Positions 17,562 to 25,684 of a stretch of DNA of 64,000 bases are shown in pieces. The stretch lies in NCBI RefSeq assembly GCF_004006395.2, contig NZ_CP029758.2, positions 434,001 to 498,000 of the forward strand, in the 5' to 3' direction. The stretch is from Clostridium sp. AWRP. GTDB taxonomy: Bacteria; Bacillota; Clostridia; Clostridiales; Clostridiaceae. The number at the start of each line of letters is the position of its first letter. Positions within the stretch are counted from its first letter, which is position 1. The translations under genes and the position numbers were made by a program. The notes beneath the pieces are model-generated. The model was not told the origin of the DNA, did no database searches, and saw only the letters and a list, made by a program, of their open reading frames with translations.

Positions 17562-17612
17562 GGTGCCTGTCACCGAGTGGGATATTTACAATCCCATTCG
17601 GTGACAGGCACC
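17562..17612. repeat. REP-like perfect palindrome between convergent genes
   Basis: This is the best copy of the family. GGTGCCTGTCACCGA and TCGGTGACAGGCACC, extended by GTGGGAT/ATCCCAT, form a stem of 22 pairs with one G-T wobble and an ATTTACA loop. It sits in the 60-nt space between the convergent phosphoesterase and M16 peptidase genes, where it could block read-through in both directions. Confidence 0.88.
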
Positions 17613-17617
17613 TTAGT

Positions 17618-20600
17618 TTATTTCTGCATATTTATAATCTCATTAAATAATTGTTTGTTTTGCTCAATCTTATCTGCGGAACCCTCTGCAAAGTATATAT
17701 TTTGTTTTAGAACTTGATCCAGCATATTTCCATAATTTCTTATATCATCTGGTGTAGTTGAAAGTGCATCTTTCTCATAGTTCAAAAGATCATTTACAGA
17801 AGAATTTGTAAGATACATTGAATCACAAAGCGAACTTTCCTCGAGAGGTCCACTGGATTTTAAATTTACAAAACTTTTAATAGCTCCTATAATGTAATTT
17901 GTCATTTCGCTGTCTGTTGCCTGAAAGTTTTTAAGGTAGTTTACCGTACCTTGAAAGGCATCTAAGGTTTCTTTAAGGTTTGGATCTCTCATTGATGCAA
18001 GTATAACTTCACCATTAGGTGATAATGCAGATTGGACTCCATAGGCACCTCCGGTTGTCCTTACCTTATTCCAAAGATATCCGTTGTCCAATACGTTTTG
18101 CAGTACCATCATCTTTCCACTATAGGTATAACCAGCTTTTTTAAAATCTCCAACCTGTATTATTGTTTGTACTTTTGCTGTGGAAGAAAAAGCTGTATTT
18201 TTATCAGGTTGTGCAAAAGTATATTTTTGCTGTGGAAGTACCTGAGAGTTGATCTTAGGGCTTATACGGTTTAATTCTTTTTTGAAGGTTTCAGAAGTAG
18301 TTTTATTTCCGCTGTAAGTTGCTATAAGGTCATTTCTGTTAAATGCAAGTTTGCGTATATCATTTAAATTTTTAGAAATCTCATCCCATTTTGAATCAAA
18401 GTTGCTGTCCAGGTCCTGTAAGAACTTATAATAGGAAAGTCCTGTAAGCTCTTCACTGTATCTCCCACTTTCACTCATGTAGGAACTCATTCGCATAATT
18501 GCAGCCGCGCCTGATCCTGAAGTTAAAGCTGCCTGTAGGGCTGATTTATTTTGCTCAATAATTTGTTTTATTCTCTGCTTATTTGTAAACTGGCTGTCAT
18601 TTATAATTTCTTCAGTTAAATTAAGAGACTTTGAGATATTTTCGTCAGGTGCTAAAAGTGATACTGTTAATTTAGGCTTATAGGTATTAGGATCTTTATT
18701 GCTTGCTACTGCCGAAGGTGTAAAACCAACAGTACTTCCTACATACTGCAGCATTTCATTTGAAATCTGATCATAATTATGTTCCTTAGTATCTACATTT
18801 CCAAGCAAAGACGAAAGCAGGCTTAAATAATGTAATTTATCCTGTGGAACCTTTGATGTATCAAAGTAAAGACTTATATTTGAAAGCCCATTTAAATCTG
18901 CATTATGGGTAAGAACTTTCATACCTGATTGACTTTCCACCTTATAGCTTAAATTTGGTAATTCAGGTTTGATATCCTTAAGTGAAAGCTTTGGTAAAGT
19001 TTCCAGTGCTTCCTTTGAATCTCCACTTTTTTGCCATGTATTAAAATCCTCAGTAGCTTTTAAAAGTGAATTAACACCTGCTTCTCCTATTTGATTTTTA
19101 TAATCTGCAAGTTTTTTAGCTGTAGCTTCAGCATTCTTACTTTCAAGACCGGCTTCAGGTTTTAATACAACCATTGAGTGATAGTTGTTTGAAATCAGGT
19201 ATTTGTCAATTAAATTTGTAAAATATTTATTGGAATCTGATTTCTTTATCTTTTCCATTATGTCACTTGTATCAAAATACATGGTAGGATCTTTATCATA
19301 TACCCATGTGGACAATGCAGTTTGGGATAATACAAGACCGTTTCCACCAAGCATAGGTGTTACAAGCTTTTCAGATCGATCGCTTATGTCATAGGACTCA
19401 AGGGCAGATTTAAGAAAATCTTTATCAAATCCATTTTTTGAAATATTCTTTAGAGTATCAAAAATAGTTTTTTCAAAAATTTCTTTTGAAGATTCATCAG
19501 AATTAGCTGCACTAATTGAAAATACTGGCTGAATACCATTCATACTAAATGAAGAACTTACATTTTCTGCAATACCCTTTTCTGTAAGTGCTTTTTTAAG
19601 AGGAGCATTGTCTGTTCCCATAAGTAAATAATTCAAAAACGTTAATGCTGCATTTGTTTCCTTATCGCCTATATTACCCGTAACAAAATTTAAAGAAAGA
19701 TAAGTCTTCTTTTTTGTGTCTCCATCCTTAGGAACAGGATAAGAAGCTATTTTATCAGGTATATTAGACAGTGATTTTTGGGTTTTAACGGAAGTATCTA
19801 CATTAACTTTGTCAAATTTGCTTAAGTAATTTTGATCAATATATTGAAGATATTGTCCTATATCTAATTTACCATATAAATATATGTAGCTGTTTGACGG
19901 TGTATAGTTTTTCTTGTAAGTTGAAATTAACTGATCTCTTGTAAGAGAAGGAATATTCTCTGGATTTCCACCTGAATCCCATTTATAAGAAGTATCAGGA
20001 AACAGTGATTGATTTACTGCATTACGTAAAAGCCACTGAGGATTTGAATAGTCGCCCTTCATTTCATTGTACACAACACCGTTAACTGAAAGAGGTGAAT
20101 CCTTAGATGTTAGATCATAGCGCCAACCTTCCTGCTTAAATATATTAGGGTCAGTAATAACATTTGGGAAAAACACTGCATCCAAATATACTCCCATAAG
20201 GTTTTTAAGATCCTGCTCATTTGTACTTGCTGCAGGAAATGTAGTATAATCAGCACCTGTCATAGCATTGATGAAAGAACCCAGGGAGCTCTTAAGCATT
20301 TGCTGAAATGGAGATTTTACAGGATAATTCTTGGAACCATCAAGAACTGAGTGTTCAATAATATGATTTACACCACTGTTGTCTGAAGTAGGGGTGCGAA
20401 AACTGATATCAAAAACTCTCTGAGTATCATCGTTTTTAAGATACATTAGTTTTGCACCTGTTTTTACATGAGTAAATTGCATAACAGTAGAATTAACTTT
20501 TGGTATATCCTTCACTGAAGTAAGTTGGAATCCATAATAGGTCTTTCCAATCTCGTTACAGCTTGTAACATTTGTATCTGCTGCATAGGCAGTTTCATTA

Positions 20601-20680
20601 GAAAATGCCACATTACAAGAAGAAAACAGCATGAAAAATGCTACAATAACAGTCGTTGCTTTTTTCAAAGATATTTTCAT
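17618..20680 (-). CDS. Secreted M16C-family zinc peptidase
   Basis: 1020 residues. It has a signal peptide (cleavage near AYA-A, about residue 33) and two peptidase M16 halves. The catalytic inverted zinc motif HIIEH is in the N-terminal half (about residue 85), which fits the presequence-protease/Cym1 (M16C) subfamily, whose members form a closed chamber and degrade peptides. Most M16C enzymes in bacteria are cytosolic; an exported form suggests peptide degradation outside the cell. ATG 20680 follows TAGGGGGA. A type-B mobile element begins 27 nt upstream and would lie in its leader. Confidence 0.86.
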   Translation of the reverse strand: MKISLKKATTVIVAFFMLFSSCNVAFSNETAYAADTNVTSCNEIGKTYYGFQLTSVKDIPKVNSTVMQFTHVKTGAKLMYLKNDDTQRVFDISFRTPTSDNSGVNHIIEHSVLDGSKNYPVKSPFQQMLKSSLGSFINAMTGADYTTFPAASTNEQDLKNLMGVYLDAVFFPNVITDPNIFKQEGWRYDLTSKDSPLSVNGVVYNEMKGDYSNPQWLLRNAVNQSLFPDTSYKWDSGGNPENIPSLTRDQLISTYKKNYTPSNSYIYLYGKLDIGQYLQYIDQNYLSKFDKVNVDTSVKTQKSLSNIPDKIASYPVPKDGDTKKKTYLSLNFVTGNIGDKETNAALTFLNYLLMGTDNAPLKKALTEKGIAENVSSSFSMNGIQPVFSISAANSDESSKEIFEKTIFDTLKNISKNGFDKDFLKSALESYDISDRSEKLVTPMLGGNGLVLSQTALSTWVYDKDPTMYFDTSDIMEKIKKSDSNKYFTNLIDKYLISNNYHSMVVLKPEAGLESKNAEATAKKLADYKNQIGEAGVNSLLKATEDFNTWQKSGDSKEALETLPKLSLKDIKPELPNLSYKVESQSGMKVLTHNADLNGLSNISLYFDTSKVPQDKLHYLSLLSSLLGNVDTKEHNYDQISNEMLQYVGSTVGFTPSAVASNKDPNTYKPKLTVSLLAPDENISKSLNLTEEIINDSQFTNKQRIKQIIEQNKSALQAALTSGSGAAAIMRMSSYMSESGRYSEELTGLSYYKFLQDLDSNFDSKWDEISKNLNDIRKLAFNRNDLIATYSGNKTTSETFKKELNRISPKINSQVLPQQKYTFAQPDKNTAFSSTAKVQTIIQVGDFKKAGYTYSGKMMVLQNVLDNGYLWNKVRTTGGAYGVQSALSPNGEVILASMRDPNLKETLDAFQGTVNYLKNFQATDSEMTNYIIGAIKSFVNLKSSGPLEESSLCDSMYLTNSSVNDLLNYEKDALSTTPDDIRNYGNMLDQVLKQNIYFAEGSADKIEQNKQLFNEIINMQK

Positions 20681-20707
20681 TATATATGTCCCCCTATTTA
20701 TTTTTAT

Positions 20708-20834
20708 CCGATGACTACTTGCTCTAATACTCCAACTTTTCCAAGTTTACGTTGCGAGCAGCTATGTCCCTGGATAACGATTTCTAAGCATTAGTTGGAA
20801 CAAAGCTCCATCTGATGCCAAGAATTCTGTTTAT
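20708..20834 (+). repeat. IS605-like two-hairpin element, type B (diverged)
   Basis: It is flanked by TTTAT at both sides and starts CCGATGACTACTTGCTCTAA. It contains GAGCAGCTATGTCCC and GGATAACGATTTC, then GCATTAGTTGGA/TCCATCTGATGC and CCAAGAATTCTG. It lies in the 334-nt gap upstream of the M16 peptidase gene. Confidence 0.7.
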
Positions 20835-20931
20835 GTCTGCGCTATAGATCATTCACCAGTTATTTCCTATAGTGTTAATGCTATTATATATTCTTTTAAT
20901 GAAAATTTATTAATTTTATAAATTATTTATA

Positions 20932-20958
20932 ATTTGTTCACAATTATAATGAACAAAT
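20932..20958. promoter_or_regulatory. Palindrome, possible operator upstream of the M16 peptidase gene
   Basis: ATTTGTTC and GAACAAAT arms enclose an 11-nt AT-rich centre. The symmetry fits a site for a dimeric regulator, 250 nt upstream of the M16 start on the minus strand. A plain hairpin downstream of the regulator gene is the alternative. Apart from the type-B element, nothing else is recognisable in 20681-21014. Confidence 0.35.
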
Positions 20959-21014
20959 GAAGCAGTGCCATTTTAAAATTAAGGGGAACAAGCATAACTT
21001 GCAGCCGGTAAACT

Positions 21015-21974
21015 TTAAAGTTCTGCTATTATATTTCCCATTTCAGTAAGATCATATCCGCCTATTCCTAGGAGTTCTGATTTAAATTGATTTGAACGGA
21101 GTATTTCAAGTATTGAGTTAAAGGGAGGTTTATTTATGTCCTCCTTCTTCATGACCAAATCATATCTTTCTTTTTGAATAGGAATAAAATCCACATTATT
21201 AACTTGAAGGGCTGTTTTTTCATTTCCAAGTCCTACATCAGCATCACCTCTAGCCACAGTACTAGCTATTTCTAGGTGAGAAAAATGTTCTTTTGTATAG
21301 CCTTTTATATCACTACCACTTATATTTAATAATCTAAGATGTTCATCTAAGAGGATTCTTGTACCGCAGCCTTTTTCCCTATTTATCATGGTAATATCAG
21401 GTCTTTTTAAATCCTCAAAACCTTTAATTTTTTTAGGATTACCTTTAGCTACATAAAAACCCTGCATCCTGCAGGCAAGATGAATTATTACAGTTGGAAT
21501 TCCAGGAAGTAATCTTCTTACAAATGGTATGTTATATTCATTTGAATCACCATCCCAGAGATGAGCTGTGGCTACCTGTATTTTTCCCATGTAAAGTGAT
21601 AAAAGTCCACTGTAGCTTCCTACGTAGGAACGGAAAGTTCTAGTACCAGGGCAGCGAATCTCTATGTATCTGGATAAAATATCGAGAAGTACATCCTGTC
21701 CGCATATTATAAAGCCTCCATTATTATTATCTCTTGTAGGATAAAAAATATCAGGAGAAGATAGATCATTTTCTTTAACATCAATGGATTCATTTTGTGT
21801 AGTGTGTTTTGTCTTATTTTTATAATTTTCTACATCTTTTAAATCAACTCTAATTTTCTTGCCAACTTTATAGCCGTTCAATTCTCCTCTTTTAATCAAT
21901 TCATATACTGTATTTTTAGCTATTTTTAGCATATCGGCAACTTCCTGGGGAGTTAATGTTGTATTTTCTAACAT
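21015..21974 (-). CDS. HTH regulator with molybdate-binding-like (PBP) domain
   Basis: 319 residues. The N-terminal excisionase/MerR-type helix-turn-helix (about residues 6-52; LTPQEVADMLKIAKNTVYEL and YKVGKKIRV) is followed by a linker and a periplasmic-binding-protein fold domain (about 95-315) of the kind linked to molybdate or tungstate (COG1910-like). It has no signal peptide, so it is a cytoplasmic one-component sensor. It is transcribed divergently from the nif operon, with 371 nt between start codons, so it may link nif expression to molybdenum supply; that link is inference. ATG 21974 follows GGAAGGA. Confidence 0.78.
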   Translation of the reverse strand: MLENTTLTPQEVADMLKIAKNTVYELIKRGELNGYKVGKKIRVDLKDVENYKNKTKHTTQNESIDVKENDLSSPDIFYPTRDNNNGGFIICGQDVLLDILSRYIEIRCPGTRTFRSYVGSYSGLLSLYMGKIQVATAHLWDGDSNEYNIPFVRRLLPGIPTVIIHLACRMQGFYVAKGNPKKIKGFEDLKRPDITMINREKGCGTRILLDEHLRLLNISGSDIKGYTKEHFSHLEIASTVARGDADVGLGNEKTALQVNNVDFIPIQKERYDLVMKKEDINKPPFNSILEILRSNQFKSELLGIGGYDLTEMGNIIAEL

Positions 21975-21994
21975 AAATTATCCTTCCTTTCAAT

Positions 21995-22046
21995 GGTGCC
22001 TGTCACCGTAGTGGGATATTTTTGCCCCTATTTGGTGCCTGTCACC
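21995..22046. repeat. REP-like repeat in the nif regulatory region
   Basis: GGTGCCTGTCACC occurs twice in the same direction (21995 and 22034), with GTGGGAT and GCCCCTATTT between them. Because both arms point the same way, this copy cannot form the full hairpin seen at 17562. It lies between the regulator gene and nifH. Confidence 0.75.
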
Positions 22047-22255
22047 TTATACAAACATTATATAATATAACTACATATTAAAGAAGTAAAATTAATTAGT
22101 AGAAGTTATATAACATAGTATAAACCAATATAGCATAAATGATAAGTTATTAACAATAATCAGTGGGCAATTATTAAAATAACAATTTTTGCGTCTATAT
22201 TTTAAAATCACATCAGTTATAGCACATATTTTTTAATAAATTAATAATTTAAATG

Positions 22256-22284
22256 TTGATTTTTCTAAAAAGGTATGATATATT
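22256..22284 (+). promoter_or_regulatory. Candidate sigma-A promoter of the nif operon
   Basis: TTGATT (22256-22261), 17 nt, then TATATT (22279-22284) is a good vegetative promoter match about 62 nt before the nifH start. There is no sigma-54 -24/-12 motif (GG-N10-GC). An AATAATTGT-type symmetric stretch lies just downstream, around 22300-22315. The rest of 22047-22255 is AT-rich without a clear signal. Confidence 0.55.
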
Positions 22285-22345
22285 TTTTATAAATTATTAA
22301 ACAATAATTGTCATAAAAAAACTATAAGTGAGGAGTGAGTGTAAA

Positions 22346-23164
22346 ATGAGACAAGTAGCTATTTATGGAAAAGGTGGTATTGGAAAATCTACTACTACAC
22401 AAAACTTAACTGCAGGATTAGCAGAAATCGGAAAAAAAATAATGGTAGTAGGATGTGACCCTAAAGCAGATTCAACTAGATTACTTCTAGGAGGGCTTGC
22501 ACAAAAGACAGTCCTTGATACTTTGAGAGAAGAAGGAGAAGATGTAGACTTAGATGAAATATTAAAAAAAGGATATGGTGGAATAAAATGTGTTGAATCA
22601 GGTGGACCTGAACCTGGTGTTGGATGTGCTGGCAGAGGTATTATAACTTCAATTAACATGCTTGAACAACTCGGCGCTTATGATGATGATTTGGATTATG
22701 TTTTTTATGATGTACTAGGTGATGTTGTATGTGGTGGTTTTGCAATGCCAATACGTGAAGGCAAGGCACAGGAAATATATATAGTAGCTAGTGGTGAGAT
22801 GATGGCCATGTATGCGGCAAATAACATATCAAAAGGCATAAGTAAATTTGCAAACAGTGGTGGAGTTAGATTAGGAGGTATTATATGCAACAGTAGAAAA
22901 GTTGAAAATGAGAGGGAATTACTTGAAGCTTTTGCAAAAAAGCTTGGAACTCAACTTATCTATTTTGTACCAAGAAGTCACGATGTTCAAAAAGCAGAAA
23001 TAAATAAGAAGACTGTTATAGAGTTTAGTCCTGAAGTTGAACAAGCAGATGAATATAGGGCGCTTGCAAAAGCTATAGATGGAAATGATATGTTTGTAAT
23101 ACCAAAGCCAATGGCACAAGATGATTTGGAAGCTATACTTATGGAACATGGGTTGATGGATTAA
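22346..23164 (+). CDS. nifH: Nitrogenase iron protein (dinitrogenase reductase)
   Basis: 272 residues, normal for clostridial NifH. The P-loop is GKGGIGKS (residues 8-15). The 4Fe-4S ligands are Cys94 (GVGCAGRG) and Cys129 (DVVCGGF), and Arg97 is the residue ADP-ribosylated in other organisms. The homodimer transfers electrons with ATP hydrolysis to NifDK. ATG 22346 has AGGAG 12 nt upstream; a GTG at 22328 is in frame but precedes that site. It is the first gene of the nif operon. A predicted RNA structure follows it and may keep its level above that of the downstream genes. Confidence 0.97.
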   Translation: MRQVAIYGKGGIGKSTTTQNLTAGLAEIGKKIMVVGCDPKADSTRLLLGGLAQKTVLDTLREEGEDVDLDEILKKGYGGIKCVESGGPEPGVGCAGRGIITSINMLEQLGAYDDDLDYVFYDVLGDVVCGGFAMPIREGKAQEIYIVASGEMMAMYAANNISKGISKFANSGGVRLGGIICNSRKVENERELLEAFAKKLGTQLIYFVPRSHDVQKAEINKKTVIEFSPEVEQADEYRALAKAIDGNDMFVIPKPMAQDDLEAILMEHGLMD

Positions 23165-23190
23165 AATGAATATTAAAAATAAAGCAAAAA

Positions 23191-23286
23191 ACACTAGAGT
23201 ATACCTCTTAGTTTGTGAATGGAAACGCCAAGAGATATACCCAAAAAATAAGTCAGAATCGGTCAAATTCTAACTTTTTATAGTGT
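23191..23286 (+). promoter_or_regulatory. Predicted three-way RNA structure between nifH and nifI1
   Basis: The outer pair ACACTA (23191-23196) and TAGTGT (23281-23286) encloses two hairpins. The first is GTATACCTCTT with AAGAGATATAC (23199-23240). The second is AGTCAGAAT with ATTCTAACT, followed by TTTTTA (23251-23280), which resembles a weak terminator. This could act as a partial terminator or a stability element that separates nifH output from the rest of the operon. Found by eye, not by folding software. Confidence 0.5.
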
Positions 23287-23311
23287 AACACAAAAGGGGA
23301 GGGTATTCAAT

Positions 23312-23638
23312 ATGTTATTGATAAAAGCTATTATAAGACCTGAAAAAGCATCAGAAGTTCTATCAGAATTATGCGATGCGGGATTTCCGGCAGTTACTAA
23401 ATTTGATGTAGTAGGTAGAGGTAAACAAAGAGGAGTGAAAGTAGGAGAAATATTTTACGACGAAATACCAAAACAAATGCTGCTCATAGTAGTAAAAGAT
23501 GAAGATAAGGATGATATTATAAAAATCATTACTAAAAGTGCAAAAACCGGTAATAAAGGAGCTTTTGGAGACGGAAAAATATTTGTAACTCCTGTGGAGG
23601 AAGTATATACAATAAGTTCCGGCACAAATGAATTATAA
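23312..23638 (+). CDS. nifI1: PII-like nitrogenase regulator NifI1
   Basis: 108 residues of the GlnB/PII fold (MLLIKAIIRPEKA start, VGRGKQRG T-loop base, TGNKGAFGDGKIFV near the C terminus). The T-loop differs from GlnB and lacks the usual uridylylated tyrosine segment, as in the NifI1 group. In methanogens and clostridia, NifI1 and NifI2 form a complex that inhibits dinitrogenase when ammonium is present and releases it with 2-oxoglutarate. It is preceded by GGGGAGGG and followed immediately by nifI2. Confidence 0.92.
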   Translation: MLLIKAIIRPEKASEVLSELCDAGFPAVTKFDVVGRGKQRGVKVGEIFYDEIPKQMLLIVVKDEDKDDIIKIITKSAKTGNKGAFGDGKIFVTPVEEVYTISSGTNEL

Positions 23639-23651
23639 GGAGGCATGTAAG

Positions 23652-24044
23652 GTGAAAGAAGTTATGGCTATTATTAGAATGGATATGGTGGGCAAGACAA
23701 AAGATGCCCTTGCTGCAGCTGGATTTCCATCTATTACATGCAAAAAAGTTGTTGGACGTGGTAAGAAAAAGGTGGATTTTTCTATAATTGAAGATTATAT
23801 ATCTGGAAGCGATATAGTTGACTTTTCAGATAAAAAAGTTGCAGAGCAGATATCTGAAGTGCACAGATTAATTTCAAAAAGGTTAATTATTGTACTGGCT
23901 AAGGATGAAGAAGTAAAAAAGGTTGTTGATACTTTAATAGAGATAAATAGAACAGGAAACCCTGGAGATGGGAAAATATTTGTAATAAATGTAACTGATG
24001 TTGTGAGAATAAGGACAGAAGAAACTGGAGATGAAGCTGTTTAA
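23652..24044 (+). CDS. nifI2: PII-like nitrogenase regulator NifI2
   Basis: 130 residues, PII fold (KEVMAIIRMDMVGKTK, VGRGKKK, RTGNPGDGKIFV), with the longer T-loop region typical of NifI2. It acts with NifI1 as a nitrogen-responsive switch on NifDK. I chose GTG 23652 because AAGGAGG lies 8 nt before it; an in-frame ATG at 23628 overlaps the nifI1 stop and has no site of its own. Confidence 0.9.
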   Translation: MKEVMAIIRMDMVGKTKDALAAAGFPSITCKKVVGRGKKKVDFSIIEDYISGSDIVDFSDKKVAEQISEVHRLISKRLIIVLAKDEEVKKVVDTLIEINRTGNPGDGKIFVINVTDVVRIRTEETGDEAV

Positions 24045-24067
24045 TCTTTATGGAAGGATGTGATTTT

Positions 24068-25684
24068 ATGAGAAAAGAACTAAATAAAATAGTAGATGAA
24101 GTTTTGGAGCCATACCCAGCTAAAACCTATAAGAATCGAAAAAAGCATATAGTTGTAAAGACAAAGGAAGATCCAAGCCCGGTCATTGAAGCAAATATAA
24201 GGACAGTGCCGGGAGTAATTACATCTAGAGGGTGCTGTTATGCAGGCTGCAAGGGTGTTGTCATGGGACCCATTAAAGATATGGTTCATATAACCCACGG
24301 ACCTGTAGGATGTTCTTTTTATAGCTGGGGTGGAAGGAGAAATAAAGCTAAAAATGAAGAAGGTAACCAAAATTTTATGGAATATGTTTTTGGTACAGAT
24401 ATGGAAGAAAAAGATATAGTTTTTGGTGGAGTTGGAAAGCTTAAGCAGGCAATAAAGGAAGCAGTTGAGATTTTTCATCCTAAAGCTATAGGTATATATG
24501 CTACATGTCCCGTTGGCCTTATAGGTGATGATATAAATGCAGTGGCACAGGAAGCTAAAAAACTTTATGGAATTAATGTACTTGCCTTTAGCTGTGAGGG
24601 ATATAAAGGAGTAACCCAATCTGCAGGACATCATATAGCAAACAATACTGTTATGAGTGAGATCATTGGTACTGGAAAGGGTGATCATAAAAAGTATTCC
24701 ATAAATATATTAGGTGAATACAACATCGGCGGAGATGCATGGGAGATTGAAAGAATTTTAAACAAAATAGGGTATAACGTAGTGGCAACTCTTACTGGTG
24801 ATGGGAGTTACGAACGTATTCAAAATGCCCACACTGCAGATGTAAACTTAGTGCAGTGTCATAGATCCATAAACTATATAGCAGAGATGATGGAAACCAA
24901 GTATGGGATACCTTGGATTAAATGCAACTTTATAGGCATACAGGGTACTGTTGATACTTTAAGAGATTTAGCTAAAGTTTTTGATGATCCATACTTGTAT
25001 AAAAAAACTGAAGAAGTCATCGAAGAAGAACTTGCAGATATTCAGGTAGATATGCAGTATTATAGAGAAAAACTTGAAGGCAGACTTGCTTGTTTATTTG
25101 TTGGTGGATCAAGGTCACATACTTATCAAGTGCTTTTAAAAGATTTTGGGGTAAAAACAATTCTTGCAGGATATGAATTTGCCCACCGTGATGATTATGA
25201 AGGCAGGGAGGTCATCCCTACAATAAAGATTGATGCTGATAGCAAAAATATTCCTCAATTAACTGTACATCCTGACAAGGGAAAATATCATGTGGTTTTG
25301 CCTAAAGAAAGGGCAGAAGCCCTCAAGGCAGAAGGAGTACCTCTTGCTTACTATGGTGGAATGGAAAAAGAAATGGATGAAAACACGGTAATAATAGATG
25401 ACATGAACGAACATGAAATGGAAAAATTCATAAAAGAACTTCACCCTGATATGTTCCTCACAGGAATAAAAGAGAAATATACTATTGAAAAAATGGGAGT
25501 TTTGTCAAGACAGCTTCATTCTTATGATTATACAGGGCCTTATGCAGGATTTAAAGGTGCAATAATATTTGCAAGGGAACTTGCAGGGGGTATATATACT
25601 CCGGCATGGAAGTATTTAACTCCACCCTGGAAAAAGGAATCCTTATTGGAAGGAAAAGTTGTAGGAGGTGAACAGGAATGTTAG
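24068..25684 (+). CDS. nifD: Nitrogenase molybdenum-iron protein alpha chain
   Basis: 538 residues. P-cluster ligands correspond to Cys56 (SRGC), Cys82 (GPVGC) and the Cys in YATCPVGLIGDD. The FeMo-cofactor ligands are Cys264 (QCHRSINY) and His484 (LHSYDYTGPY). The distance between these two is about 53 residues longer than in Azotobacter, matching the insertion known in C. pasteurianum NifD. These motifs fit a Mo-type enzyme, not Vnf or Anf, and there is no delta-subunit gene. ATG 24068 follows GGAAGGA; an ATG at 24050 lies upstream of that site. It overlaps nifK by 7 nt. Confidence 0.96.
   Translation: MRKELNKIVDEVLEPYPAKTYKNRKKHIVVKTKEDPSPVIEANIRTVPGVITSRGCCYAGCKGVVMGPIKDMVHITHGPVGCSFYSWGGRRNKAKNEEGNQNFMEYVFGTDMEEKDIVFGGVGKLKQAIKEAVEIFHPKAIGIYATCPVGLIGDDINAVAQEAKKLYGINVLAFSCEGYKGVTQSAGHHIANNTVMSEIIGTGKGDHKKYSINILGEYNIGGDAWEIERILNKIGYNVVATLTGDGSYERIQNAHTADVNLVQCHRSINYIAEMMETKYGIPWIKCNFIGIQGTVDTLRDLAKVFDDPYLYKKTEEVIEEELADIQVDMQYYREKLEGRLACLFVGGSRSHTYQVLLKDFGVKTILAGYEFAHRDDYEGREVIPTIKIDADSKNIPQLTVHPDKGKYHVVLPKERAEALKAEGVPLAYYGGMEKEMDENTVIIDDMNEHEMEKFIKELHPDMFLTGIKEKYTIEKMGVLSRQLHSYDYTGPYAGFKGAIIFARELAGGIYTPAWKYLTPPWKKESLLEGKVVGGEQEC

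Noticed and set aside
22346..22346. Sigma-54 promoter for nif
   Set aside because: I searched the 370 nt upstream by eye for GG-N10-GC and found none; a sigma-A-like TTGATT-17-TATATT is present.
24080..24688. 202-codon minus-strand frame inside nifD
   Set aside because: nifD is fully supported by its metal-ligand residues, and the antisense frame has no recognisable start site or domain.
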